From: Streptomyces spinosisporus
GTDB lineage: Bacteria > Actinomycetota > Actinomycetes > Streptomycetales > Streptomycetaceae
Reading direction: 5' to 3'
DNA: 64,000 bases
Assembly (NCBI RefSeq): GCF_022698145.1
Contig: NZ_JALDAX010000002.1
Coordinates: forward strand, 372,001 to 436,000
The notes under the pieces were generated by a model. That model saw only the letters and a program-made list of their open reading frames with translations. It searched no databases and had not been told where the DNA came from. This document shows, one piece after another, positions 36,101 through 43,755 of the stretch. The position numbers and the translations under genes were made by a program. Every line of letters starts with the position of its first letter. The stretch's first letter is position 1.

Positions 36101-36397
36101 TACGGCGACCGGCGCGGCGAGGACTGGGCCCGCTTCCTGCGCTGCACGCTGCTGCCCTATGCGGCGCCCGGCGGCGTGGAGATCGGTACGGCGGTCGCCC
36201 AGGAGGAACTGAGCCAGCTCTCCCGCAGCGCGCACGCCCTGCGGGACGAGAAGCTCGACGACTTCGTGGAGGCCTACCAGCTGCTGCTGGAGCGCGGGGT
36301 GAACCTGGACGACGGCTGGCAGGGCTGGCGCCTGGGCATGGTGCCGAACCGCCATGCGCGCGAGGTGATGGGGGTGGCGGTACCGGCCAGTCACTGA
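33197..36397 (+). CDS. Membrane-associated STAND (NB-ARC-like) NTPase with TPR repeats
   Basis: 1066 aa from ATG 33197 (GGAGGGGGA upstream; frame extends to 33116 without support). Order: helical N-terminus (1-75), two hydrophobic spans (82-100 and 106-128), linker, NB-ARC-type NTPase (240-560), TPR array (about 600-1000). The P-loop reads GPPGSGRST, with Arg252 where Walker A has Lys. Walker B is VTVVLDDASD, sensor-like LVLVTARE, and GLPLALSIAG is the characteristic STAND motif. TPR units repeat the phrase RGEAW at regular intervals. A signalling or regulatory switch protein by architecture. Neighbours (mca) suggest a core rather than phage-defence locus. Ligand unknown. Confidence 0.85.
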   Translation: MRDSHRADAERLLARAVEEEVRRSGGRTDGTVLLSRSRGALDAMAQTAAEEYEAYTHALDEAEAGRLTFAQRYAKEGSGTPLLVAAVAAVTAAVADLALGTDTGTALGAGVTVGVVGAAATVVKVAGSHLPAAHHRAGAASQPGGPEQLRLQWLTALEVRGIRPFLDQQRVLAASTGPKKTGPQLRGTDKSAAARGRSVLAQSFGQLPEPAGVFAGRRQEMARIRQWVQAARASTETRPTVVVLHGPPGSGRSTLAMRATHDLKDYFRGACVVDLRGGSPEEPPLSTRDALLHLLNRLGAPREQLLFRERSSPDQQVKRLGELYHQHLTGLPVTVVLDDASDPEQVRTLVPERSDSLVLVTAREPLPLPADLQAHVHELPVGALDSAGAEELLGAAAEDSSGPYDAESADRVRELCGGLPLALSIAGSSLGPRSPRQLATDLGAYGPVEPIERALWLRYTDQSGTARRLLRRLALAGRASLGAAAAAALLATDEAEATRHLEALSRAGLIDHVRGSRYRLHDLVRAFAQARLLDEEEPAERSAAQERLIVNYADLADSVLRLVDGNMSTRSDRFSPHGFTSLDEALRWLDDESSFITSALRQAEGVNQAAVLNLLGALCDYCLLRGDLYRLGEISELAQAVDQGLLVRSVQWRTGIAARQLGELDKARTTLASVVDLYMDAHHDAGAARALCSLGITLHHQGNLTEAASKLREALDLQAAPELATDRAWTMHALAAVERDRGHVPEALRLLSESLVLHREGESVHGEAWAHFQLGQLVLRMGDVARAESELRAALDRYGRTRDARGEAWALTQLARARLVAGDASQAVDGLRRAASRHRDNEDARGEAWTGYYLGQALEETGNLDQAVRELERSRTMFSRMRDVYGLACARHHSARVTRDQRAAQTGSLRNSGFARQLLVDARADFQRIGVAHGEAWTCLELAVVDAGNARTQQGLALCDEAVGLFTSYGDRRGEDWARFLRCTLLPYAAPGGVEIGTAVAQEELSQLSRSAHALRDEKLDDFVEAYQLLLERGVNLDDGWQGWRLGMVPNRHAREVMGVAVPASH

Positions 36398-36425
36398 CCG
36401 GCGGCCACCCCCGTGCCCGCGGCCG

Positions 36426-36665
36426 TCAGCCCTGGCCGGTCCGGGAGTCGGCGGAGGTCCTCGCCGAGGCGGCGTCCTGCTCGGACGTCTCCTTGAACTT
36501 GACCTTGCCCATGTGCCGGTTCATGGACTTCATCAGTGCCCACACCGCCAGGGCCATCGCCGCGAAGACGATGAAGCCGAGAACGCCGGGGGTGACCTTG
36601 TTCTCGTCCACCTCCTTGGCGAGGGGGACGAGGTGCGTCATTGCCAGGCTCACGCTTGCACTCAT
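36426..36665 (-). CDS. Small single-TM membrane protein following mca
   Basis: 79 aa from ATG 36665 (MSASVSLAMTHLVPLAKEVDENKV); ATG 36674 adds three residues and overlaps mca by eight bases. One span GVLGFIVFAAMALAVWALMKSM, then a basic cytoplasmic tail with Ser/Thr and acidic residues (KVKFKETSEQDAASARTS). The ATG follows the mca stop by one base (TGACATG), so translation is coupled to mca. No known function. Confidence 0.75.
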   Translation of the reverse strand: MSASVSLAMTHLVPLAKEVDENKVTPGVLGFIVFAAMALAVWALMKSMNRHMGKVKFKETSEQDAASARTSADSRTGQG

Positions 36666-36666
36666 G

Positions 36667-37548
36667 TCAGGCATTGTCGCGGATGCCCGCGAAGAGGTCG
36701 TCCTCGGGGAGGGAGGTGTCCACGAGCGACTTCGCCAGCTCGTACTCCTCCGTCGGCCAGACCTCCTTCTGGATCTCCATCGGCACCTTGAACCAGCCGC
36801 CGTCGGGGTCGATCTGCGTGGCGTGCGCGATCAGCGCCTTGTCGCGGATCTCGAAGAACTCCGCGCACGGAATGTGCGTGGTCAGCGTGCGCTCGACGCG
36901 CTCGGAGTCGTTCCAGCGCTTGAGCCAGTCCTCGTACGGCGACTCCAGGCCCCGGTCGAGCAGCGCGTGGTGCAGGGCCTCGGTGCGCTGACGGTTGAAG
37001 CCCTGGTTGTAGTAGAGCTTCTGCGGCTGGTACGCCGGGCCGAACTCGGTCTCCGGGTACTTCTCGGCGTCCGCCGCGCCCTCGAAGGCCACCATCGAGA
37101 TCTTGTGGGTCATGATGTGGTCGGGGTGCGGGTAACCGCCGTTCTCGTCATAGGTGGTGATCACCTGGGGACGGAACGCACGGATCTGCTTCACCAGCTC
37201 GCCGGCCGCCTTGTCGACGTCCTCCAGGGCGAAGCAGCCCCCGGGAAGCGGGGGCAGCGGGTCGCCCTCGGGGAGCCCCGAGTCGACGAAGCCGAGCCAC
37301 TCCTGCCTGACCCCGAGGATCTCCCGGGCCTCGTCCATCTCCTTCTTGCGTACCTCGTGGATGTGCTCCTCGATGTACTTGTCGCCCTGCAGCTTCGGAT
37401 TGAGGATGGAACCGCGCTCCCCGCCTGTGCAGGTCACGACCAGCACGTCCACCCCCTCGGACACGTACTTCGCCATGGTGGCCGCGCCCTTGCTCGACTC
37501 GTCGTCGGGGTGGGCGTGGACGGCCATCAGTCGCAGCTGGTCAGTCAA
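36667..37548 (-). CDS. mca: Mycothiol S-conjugate amidase
   Basis: 293 aa with TTG start at 37548, preceded by GAGGATTG at good spacing. LmbE/MshB-Mca family: VHAHPDDESSKG gives zinc ligands H13 and D16, and GGYPHPDHIMTH supplies H141/H144. The length and the C-terminal region distinguish it from MshB. Mca cleaves mycothiol-toxin conjugates to a mercapturic acid, which is exported, and GlcN-Ins, which is recycled: a cytoplasmic detoxification step in actinobacteria. Operon with the small membrane protein. Confidence 0.95.
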   Translation of the reverse strand: MTDQLRLMAVHAHPDDESSKGAATMAKYVSEGVDVLVVTCTGGERGSILNPKLQGDKYIEEHIHEVRKKEMDEAREILGVRQEWLGFVDSGLPEGDPLPPLPGGCFALEDVDKAAGELVKQIRAFRPQVITTYDENGGYPHPDHIMTHKISMVAFEGAADAEKYPETEFGPAYQPQKLYYNQGFNRQRTEALHHALLDRGLESPYEDWLKRWNDSERVERTLTTHIPCAEFFEIRDKALIAHATQIDPDGGWFKVPMEIQKEVWPTEEYELAKSLVDTSLPEDDLFAGIRDNA

Positions 37549-37661
37549 GACTCAATCCTCGTAGGTCGGCGCCCCGGTGTCTTCGGGGGCGATCGGCGGC
37601 TTCTATAGTGACCGAACCGGGGGGCGAAAAATTCCGGGACCCGGTTTCCGAGGGGACGATC

Positions 37662-38060
37662 ATGAGTACGGCGAGCACAAAGGTGCCCGAGGGCCGCTAC
37701 GGCCGCTCCTCGGACGAGCGTGCCGACCACAAACTCAGGATCATCGGCGCCGTCCTCGCGGCGGTACTGCTCGCCCTGGTCGGCTACTTCGCCTACCACT
37801 ACGTCGGCCAGAACAAGATCAGCGCCGAAGTGATCACGTTCGACGTGCAGCAGAACTCGGTGAAGGTGCATCTGGAGGTCCACAAGGACGCCGACGCCAC
37901 CGGCTACTGCACCGTCCGCTCCCAGGCGGAGAACGGCTCCGAGGTGGGCCGGGCCGACTTCCACTTCGACACGCACGCCACCCGCATCGACAAGGTCGTC
38001 ACGCTCCGCACGACGTCCAAGGGCACCACGGCGGAGCTGCTCGGCTGCCACGCCGACTGA
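37662..38060 (+). CDS. DUF4307 single-TM protein
   Basis: 132 aa from ATG 37662 (GAGGGGACG upstream). A basic N-terminus (YGRSSDERADHKLR) precedes one span IIGAVLAAVLLALVGYFAYHYV, and the outer domain (KISAEVITFDVQQNSVKVHLEVHKD...GCHAD) is a small beta-rich fold with two Cys. This is the typical DUF4307 layout found beside mca in actinobacteria. Function not known. Divergent from mca with a 113-bp gap. Confidence 0.8.
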   Translation: MSTASTKVPEGRYGRSSDERADHKLRIIGAVLAAVLLALVGYFAYHYVGQNKISAEVITFDVQQNSVKVHLEVHKDADATGYCTVRSQAENGSEVGRADFHFDTHATRIDKVVTLRTTSKGTTAELLGCHAD

Positions 38061-38152
38061 CACTCACCGGCCGCAGCCGCAATACAGAGGGCCTGACCTG
38101 CGTCGATGTGATTCTGATGGCTTATGTCCTCCCCCTTCAGCCGCACAATTGT

Positions 38153-38192
38153 TAGGCTCGTGGTTTCGCCCATCCGTGAAGGAACATCCTTC
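38153..38192 (+). promoter_or_regulatory. greA promoter -10 and leader hairpin
   Basis: TAGGCT (38153-38158) fits a -10 element. The following leader of about 75 bases contains GAAGG-AACAT-CCTTC (38178-38192). No convincing -35. Confidence 0.4.
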
Positions 38193-38238
38193 TGGGTAGG
38201 GCGATGCTTTGTATTCCCAGTACCTACGAGGAGCACCT

Positions 38239-38739
38239 GTGACCCAGACCAGCGAGAACGTCACCTGGCTGACCCAGGAGGCGTACAACCAGCTCAAGGC
38301 CGAGCTGGAGTACCTGTCTGGTCCTGCGCGCACGGAGATCGCCGCCAAGATCGCCGCCGCGCGCGAGGAGGGGGACCTGCGCGAGAACGGCGGGTACCAC
38401 GCGGCCAAGGAAGAGCAGGGCAAGCAGGAGCTCCGTGTGCGCCAGCTGACCCAGCTTCTGGAGAACGCGAAGGTCGGCGAGGCCCCCGCGTCCGCGGACG
38501 GCGCCGTGGCGCCCGGCATGGTCGTCACGATCGCCTTCGACGGCGACGAGGACGACACACTGACCTTCCTGCTCGCCTCGCGTGAGTACGCGAGCACCGA
38601 CATCGAGACCTACTCGCCGCAGTCCCCCCTGGGCTCCGGCGTGATCGGCCACAAGGTCGGCGAGGACGCGGAGTACGAGCTGCCGAACGGCAAGAAGGCC
38701 TCCGTGAAGATCCTCAAGGCCGAGCCCTACAACGGCTGA
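38239..38739 (+). CDS. greA: Transcription elongation factor GreA
   Basis: 166 aa, GTG start at 38239 with GAGGAG upstream. The N-terminal coiled coil carries AAREEGDLRENGGYHAAKEEQ with tip acidic residues D46 and E49, which coordinate Mg in the RNA polymerase secondary channel. The C-terminal FKBP-like domain includes SPLGSGVIGHKVGE. It rescues backtracked RNA polymerase by stimulating transcript cleavage. Length typical. Confidence 0.96.
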   Translation: MTQTSENVTWLTQEAYNQLKAELEYLSGPARTEIAAKIAAAREEGDLRENGGYHAAKEEQGKQELRVRQLTQLLENAKVGEAPASADGAVAPGMVVTIAFDGDEDDTLTFLLASREYASTDIETYSPQSPLGSGVIGHKVGEDAEYELPNGKKASVKILKAEPYNG

Positions 38740-38826
38740 CCTGTGCCGCCCGGCCGGATCCCCGGCCCGCGCGCCCTCGACCCGCCCCCGGCGTCCGATG
38801 ACGTCGGGGGCGTCGTCGTCACCGGG

Positions 38827-39684
38827 TCATGCCGTCGCCGAGCGGTACTTGCGCACCGCCAGCGTCCTGAAGACGACGATGATCAGGGCCGAGTAGATCA
38901 GCGAGGCCCACACCGGATGCTGCATCGGCCAGGCCTCGGACTGCGACTGACCGGGGTTGGCGAAGAGCACCCGGGCGGCCTGCACGGTGGCGCTGAAGGG
39001 GTTCCACTCGGCGATGTGACGCAGCCACGGGGTCATATGGCTGGTGTCCACGAACGCGTTCGAGATGAACGTCACCGGGAAGAGCCAGATCAGTCCGCTG
39101 GAGGTGGCCGCCTCGGGGGTTCGGACAGACATGCCGATGAGGGCACCGATCCAGGTGAACGCATAGCCGAGCAGGAGCAGCAGGCCGAACGAGGCTATTA
39201 CCTTCGCGGCGTTGGTGTCGCCGTTCGATCCGACGCGCCAGCCGACCAGTACGGCGACCACGGCGAGGACGACCAGGGTCAGCGCCGTCTGCACCAGGTC
39301 GGCGAGCGTGCGCCCGGTGAGCACCGCACCGCGTGCCATGGGCAGCGAGCGGAACCGGTCGATGAGGCCCTTGTGCATGTCGTCCGCGATACCGGCCCCC
39401 GAGCTCGCGGTGGCGAAGGTGACGGTCTGCGCGAAGATGCCCGCCATCAGGAAGTTCTTGTAGTCGGTGGCGCTGGTGCTGCCGCCGATCTGCATGGAAC
39501 CGCCGAAGACGTAGGTGAAGAGCACCACGAACATGATCGGCTGGATCAGGCCGTAGATGATCATCTCCGGGATGCGGGACATCCGGATCAGATTGCGCTT
39601 CGCGACGACCATCGAGTCGCGGAAGGACTGACCGAGGGGGTTTCCGCTCGGTGCGACCCGGACGGCGTCCGTGACGGCGCTCAC
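38827..39684 (-). CDS. ABC-2 type permease (DrrB-like)
   Basis: 285 aa, GTG start at 39684 overlapping the ATPase stop (39681-39684). Six membrane spans in ABC2_membrane order: MIIYGLIQPIMFVVLFTYVFGG, MAGIFAQTVTFATASSG, ALTLVVLAVVAVLVGW, SFGLLLLLGYAFTWIGALIG, SGLIWLFPVTFISNAFVDTSHMP-like segment and a last helix near 265. Partner of the DrrA-like ATPase; exports hydrophobic drugs or lipids. Confidence 0.92.
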   Translation of the reverse strand: MSAVTDAVRVAPSGNPLGQSFRDSMVVAKRNLIRMSRIPEMIIYGLIQPIMFVVLFTYVFGGSMQIGGSTSATDYKNFLMAGIFAQTVTFATASSGAGIADDMHKGLIDRFRSLPMARGAVLTGRTLADLVQTALTLVVLAVVAVLVGWRVGSNGDTNAAKVIASFGLLLLLGYAFTWIGALIGMSVRTPEAATSSGLIWLFPVTFISNAFVDTSHMTPWLRHIAEWNPFSATVQAARVLFANPGQSQSEAWPMQHPVWASLIYSALIIVVFRTLAVRKYRSATA

Positions 39685-40697
39685 TTGGCTGCCTCCTTCT
39701 TGTGCCGGCGGTCCTTGGCCGCCGCCTTTTCCGGCGCGCCGTTGTCCTCTTCCTTGACCTCGGCCACATGGCCGGTCAGGGAGAGGAAGACGTCGTCGAG
39801 GGTCGGGCGGCGCAGCCCGATGTCGTCTATCTCGATGCCGCGGACGTCCAGCTCGCGGATGACCTCGGCCAGCAGCTTGGCGCCGCCGGTGACGGGCACG
39901 GTGAGCTTGCGGGTGTGCTCCTCGACGGTGAGCTCCCCCTTGCCGAACCCGGTCAGGACCTCGCCGGCGGTCGCGATGTGCTCGCGCTCGTGCACCACGA
40001 CCTCGACGCGCTCGCCGCCGGTGCGGGCCTTGAGCTCGTCGGAGGTGCCGCGGGCGATGACATGGCCGTGGTCGACGACCACGATGTCGTGCGCGAGGTG
40101 GTCGGCCTCCTCCAGATACTGCGTGGTCAGCAGCAGGGTCGTACCGCCGGAGACGAGCCGCTTGATGACGTCCCACAAAAGCTGGCGGTTGCGCGGGTCG
40201 AGGCCGGTGGTCGGCTCGTCCATGAACATCACGGGCGGCGAGACGACCAGGGCGGCCGCCAGGTCGAGCCGGCGGCGCATGCCTCCGGAGTAGGTCTTCG
40301 CGGGACGGTCGGCGGCGTCCGCGAGGTCGAACTGGTCCAGCAGCTCCGCGGCCCTGGCCTTCGCGGCCTTCGCCTTCATCTGATACAGCTGGCCGACCAT
40401 CTGGAGGTTCTCGCGGCCGGTCAGATATTCGTCGACCGCCGCGAACTGGCCGGACAGGCCGATGGAACGCCGCACCTCGTTGGGCTGCTTGAGAACGTCG
40501 AGGCCGGCCACGACCGCTTTGCCGCTGTCGGGCTGCAGCAGCGTGGTCAGACAGCGGACCGCGGTCGTCTTGCCCGCGCCGTTCGGTCCGAGCAGGCCCA
40601 GCACGGTGCCCTCGGGGACATCGAGGTCGACGCCGTCCAGAGCCCTTACGTCGCCGAAGGTCTTGACCAGGCCTTCGGCATAGATGGCGCCTGGCAT
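39681..40697 (-). CDS. ABC transporter ATPase (daunorubicin-resistance DrrA-like)
   Basis: 338 aa from ATG 40697 (GGAG 8 bases upstream; GTG at 40709 is possible). Walker A GPNGAGKTT, Q-loop-like GLSGQFAAVDEYLTGRENL, signature TYSGGMRRRLDLAAAL, Walker B VMFMDEPTTGLDPRNR and LLTTQYLEEADHLA are all DrrA-type. A Lys/Glu-rich tail (EKAAAKDRRHKKEAAK) is extra. With its permease it forms a two-subunit exporter. Self-resistance or housekeeping function cannot be told. Confidence 0.93.
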   Translation of the reverse strand: MPGAIYAEGLVKTFGDVRALDGVDLDVPEGTVLGLLGPNGAGKTTAVRCLTTLLQPDSGKAVVAGLDVLKQPNEVRRSIGLSGQFAAVDEYLTGRENLQMVGQLYQMKAKAAKARAAELLDQFDLADAADRPAKTYSGGMRRRLDLAAALVVSPPVMFMDEPTTGLDPRNRQLLWDVIKRLVSGGTTLLLTTQYLEEADHLAHDIVVVDHGHVIARGTSDELKARTGGERVEVVVHEREHIATAGEVLTGFGKGELTVEEHTRKLTVPVTGGAKLLAEVIRELDVRGIEIDDIGLRRPTLDDVFLSLTGHVAEVKEEDNGAPEKAAAKDRRHKKEAAK

Positions 40698-40890
40698 GTG
40701 AGTCTCCACGTCGTCGGGGATTCTTCGGAAAGCCTAGATTTGTACGTTTCGCTCCGCCTGACGGATGACGTGACAGGCGACCGCGGGACACACCGTAACG
40801 CGATGTATCGCGTCTCACAACGGATTTACTCGGTCGAGTGACGAAGAACCCCTGAGCTGGGCGTTCCGCTTCTTCCGGGCGCCCGGCGCC

Positions 40891-42120
40891 TCAGCCGATG
40901 ACCGTGTGACCCGCCTCGCGCAGGGCACGGCCGACCTCGGCGCAGTGCTCCGGTCCCTTCGTCTCCAGGTGCAGCTCGACCTCTGCCTCCGTGAGCCCGA
41001 GCCGTGGATCGGTCCGTACGTGACTCACATCGAGGACGTTAGCGTCCACCACTGACAACACCCCGAGAAGTGTGGCGAGGGCTCCCGGCCGGTCCGTCAG
41101 CCGCAGCCGCACGGCCAGGTAGCGGCCCTGCGCCGCCATGCCGTGGCGCAGGACGCGCTGCATCAGCAACGGGTCGACGTTGCCGCCGGACAGCACCGCC
41201 ACCACCGGGCCCTCGAAGGCTCCCGGCTCGCTCTGCAGCGCCGCCACCGGGCTCGCACCGGCCGGTTCGACGACGAGCTTGGCCCGCTCCAGGCACAGCA
41301 GCAGCGCGGCGGACAGCTCGTCCTCGGAGACCGTGCGGACCTCGTCCATCAGGTCGCGGATGATGCCGAACGGCACGTCGCCGGGCCGGCCGACCTTGAT
41401 GCCGTCCGCCATGGTCGCCGGGTTCTCCACGGACACCGGGCGCCCGGCCGCGATCGAGGGCGGATACGCCGCGGAGCCCGCCGCCTGCACACCCACGATC
41501 CGCACGTCCGGCCGAAGCGCCTTCACCGCGACCGCGATACCGGCCGCCAGGCCTCCCCCGCCCACGCCGACGACGATCGTGCGCACCTCCGGGCACTGCT
41601 CCAGGATCTCCAGCCCGACCGTGCCCTGGCCCGCGATGACGTCGGGATGGTCGAAGGGGTGGATGAACACCGCGCCGGTCTCGGCCGCGTACTCCTGGGC
41701 CGCCGCCAGCGTCTCGTCGACCACCTGTCCGTGCAGGCGCACGTCGGCGCCGTACTCGCGCGTGGCGCTGATCTTCGGCAGCGGTGCGCCCATCGGCATG
41801 AACACCGTCGACCGCACGCCGAGCAGCGAGGACGCGAGGGCGACCCCCTGCGCGTGGTTGCCGGCGCTCGCCGCCACGACCCCGGCGGCCCGCTCCTCGG
41901 GCAGCAGCCCGGCGATCCGCACATAGGCGCCGCGCAGCTTGAACGACCCCGTCCGCTGCAGGTTCTCGCACTTGAAGTGCACCGGCGCGCCCACCAGCCG
42001 GGACAGATGCCTGCTGCCCTCCATCGAGGTCACCCGCGCCACGCCCGAGAGCATCTTCTGGGCGCCCCGTACGTCGTCGAGGGTCACGGGCCGCAAGGAG
42101 TCAGCCGTGCTGTAGCTCAT
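40891..42120 (-). CDS. ilvA: Threonine ammonia-lyase (catabolic/ACT-domain type)
   Basis: 409 aa. Fold-II PLP enzyme: NLQRTGSFKLRGAYVRI with Schiff-base K61, SAGNHAQGVALAS, and the glycine loop VVGVGGGGLAAGIAVAVK. The last 80 residues are an ACT regulatory domain (LRLTDRPGALATLLGVLSVVDANVLDVSH). Converts threonine (and serine) to 2-oxobutyrate (pyruvate) and ammonia. The TdcB-like length with a single ACT domain is common in actinobacteria. Confidence 0.93.
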   Translation of the reverse strand: MSYSTADSLRPVTLDDVRGAQKMLSGVARVTSMEGSRHLSRLVGAPVHFKCENLQRTGSFKLRGAYVRIAGLLPEERAAGVVAASAGNHAQGVALASSLLGVRSTVFMPMGAPLPKISATREYGADVRLHGQVVDETLAAAQEYAAETGAVFIHPFDHPDVIAGQGTVGLEILEQCPEVRTIVVGVGGGGLAAGIAVAVKALRPDVRIVGVQAAGSAAYPPSIAAGRPVSVENPATMADGIKVGRPGDVPFGIIRDLMDEVRTVSEDELSAALLLCLERAKLVVEPAGASPVAALQSEPGAFEGPVVAVLSGGNVDPLLMQRVLRHGMAAQGRYLAVRLRLTDRPGALATLLGVLSVVDANVLDVSHVRTDPRLGLTEAEVELHLETKGPEHCAEVGRALREAGHTVIG

Positions 42121-42265
42121 GACTCAAGCATCGCAGTTCACAGCCGCACGGGGGCACTGTGACCAACCTCCGAGACTGGTTTGCGCAGCGCCGGTACGGC
42201 CCGCCCCCCGGCCGCGTACTCTGTCCCCCATTCCAGCAGCCCCTTCATGAAGTGAGCCTCCGGCC

Positions 42266-42790
42266 ATGCCCACAACACCTGAAATGTCGATGGACATGAC
42301 GACCGTCGGTGACACCGGTCTTCTCGACACGCTGCAGCACGAGGTGGCGGTCTTCGCCCGCCGTGCCGAACAGACCCGGCTCGGAGGGGTCGGGCAGGTG
42401 CGCAACTCCATGGACCGCGCCGCATACCTGCTGCTCAACCGCCTCGACAAAGAGGGCCCGATGGGCGTGAAGGCCCTCGCGGCGAGCATGGGCATCGACT
42501 CCTCCACGGTCACCCGACAGGTGGCGCCGCTCGTCGACACCGGTCTCGTCAAGCGCACCTCGCACCCCGAGGACGGACGCGCGGTGGTCCTTCAGCTGTC
42601 CCCGCGCGGGCTCGCCCGGCTGGAGGAGGTGCGCTCGTCCAGGCGCCGCCTCATGGCCGAGCTGACGCAGGACTGGGAGCCGGAGGAGCGTGAGGCCTTC
42701 TGCACGCTCCTGACGCGCTTCAATGTCGCGCTCTCCTCCCGGATGTCGGCGCAGGGCGTGCCCGTCACGGACGAGCCGGACGCCTCGTAG
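42266..42790 (+). CDS. MarR-family regulator
   Basis: 174 aa. Winged-helix core: LDKEGPMGVKALAASMGIDSSTVTRQVAPLVDTGLVKRTSHPEDGRAVVLQLSPRG, the wing being HPEDGRAVVL. N- and C-terminal helices make the dimer interface. Divergent from the threonine dehydratase gene (145-bp gap). Target genes and ligand unknown. Confidence 0.9.
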   Translation: MPTTPEMSMDMTTVGDTGLLDTLQHEVAVFARRAEQTRLGGVGQVRNSMDRAAYLLLNRLDKEGPMGVKALAASMGIDSSTVTRQVAPLVDTGLVKRTSHPEDGRAVVLQLSPRGLARLEEVRSSRRRLMAELTQDWEPEEREAFCTLLTRFNVALSSRMSAQGVPVTDEPDAS

Positions 42791-42845
42791 GCAGCCGTCC
42801 GCGCACGTACCTCGCCGACTTGTACGCGCGCGTGCCGCCCGGCTC

Positions 42846-42878
42846 TTGACCGACGGGGTGCGCCTGGCCTCATATGAG
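42846..42878 (+). promoter_or_regulatory. Candidate promoter with palindrome before the sigma-like gene
   Basis: TTGACC (42846-42851) followed after 18 bases by TCATAT within the perfect palindrome CTCATATGAG (42869-42878). The gene starts at 42965. The spacing fits a housekeeping promoter. Confidence 0.4.
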
Positions 42879-42964
42879 ATCGGGTCCCTGCCGTACACGG
42901 TTCGTCATCCCGTTCACGGCCGGGTGCCCGTTTCGGCTGGGTCGCCGGCAGGGCGGGAGGCGCG

Positions 42965-43468
42965 GTGCGACAACGGCAGGAGTCCCAAGCCGCCCGTCGG
43001 GCCCGGGAGTTCGAGGCGTTCGTCGCGGGCGCGGCAGGGCGGCTGCTGCATGCCGCCACGCTGCTCACCGCGGAGGCACCGGATCACAACCCGCGCGCGC
43101 GGCGTCTGCTGACGCTCGCCCTCACGCACACGTACGCCTGCTGGGACCGGCTGCGCGGCGAGGACCCGTACGACCGCACCCGCCAGTACCTGGCCAACCG
43201 CTTCGCGCGCGCGGCATGGCATCAGTACGGCGGCTTCGGCCGCTCCCGTGCGCACCCCGACAGCCCGCTGGCCCGGCTCGCGCCCCAGGAGCGCCTGATC
43301 CTCGTCCTCAGGCTCTACGAGGGGGTCGCCGAGGAGCAGACGGCCGCGCTGCTCGGGCTGCCCGCCGAACGCGTCCGGGCGATCTGCGACCGGGCCACGA
43401 CCACACTGCTGCATCCGCCGCGCGGCCCCGCAGCGGCGGTCGCGAAGCCGAAGGTGGCGCCGTCATGA
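42965..43468 (+). CDS. Sigma-70 region 4-like (ECF SigE/SigM-like) protein with degenerate region 2
   Basis: 167 aa, GTG start after GGGAGGCGCG. The C-terminal half is a region 4-type HTH: LARLAPQERLILVLRLYEGVAEEQTAALLGLPAERVRAICDRATTTLL. The N-terminal half (REFEAFVAGAAGRLLHAATLLTAEAPDHNPRARRLLTLALTHTYACWDRLR) has the SigE-family layout, but the acidic EDLVQ segment of region 2.2 is missing. It may be a true divergent sigma factor or a regulator derived from one. The small membrane protein 25 bases downstream may be its partner. Confidence 0.7.
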   Translation: MRQRQESQAARRAREFEAFVAGAAGRLLHAATLLTAEAPDHNPRARRLLTLALTHTYACWDRLRGEDPYDRTRQYLANRFARAAWHQYGGFGRSRAHPDSPLARLAPQERLILVLRLYEGVAEEQTAALLGLPAERVRAICDRATTTLLHPPRGPAAAVAKPKVAPS

Positions 43469-43493
43469 GGCGGGCGCGGACGGGGAGGCGGGC

Positions 43494-43742
43494 ATGAACC
43501 GGGCCGAACGCGAGGCCGCCGCGCGGCGGATCATGGAGCGGGTGCCGCCGCAGGTGCCGCCGGAGCTGTACGGGGACGTGCTGCGCCGCGGGGCCCGCAG
43601 GCTGCGCCGCAGGACGCTCACCCGCCGGCTGATGTGGCTGGTGCTGTGCGCCGCGTGCGTGGCGTTCTTCGTCTGGGCCATGACGGCCCGCCCGTGGGTG
43701 GAGCCGCCCTCGCAGACGACTCCCCCGTACACGGGCTGGTGA
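43494..43742 (+). CDS. Small membrane protein linked to the sigma-like gene
   Basis: 82 aa, ATG with GGGGAGGCGGGC upstream. Cytoplasmic 45 residues, Arg-rich (REAAARRIMERVPPQVPPELYGDVLRRGARRLRRR), then one span MWLVLCAACVAFFVWAMTA and a short Pro-rich outside tail. The layout recalls a minimal anti-sigma factor without a zinc finger, but no motif proves this. Confidence 0.65.
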   Translation: MNRAEREAAARRIMERVPPQVPPELYGDVLRRGARRLRRRTLTRRLMWLVLCAACVAFFVWAMTARPWVEPPSQTTPPYTGW

Positions 43743-43755
43743 GCGCGGTGCCCGG

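Noticed and set aside
33197..36397. Assigning the STAND/TPR gene as an Avs-type antiphage system
   Set aside because: No effector domain (nuclease, TIR, protease) is visible, and neighbours are core metabolic genes; the architecture is also common in actinobacterial regulators.
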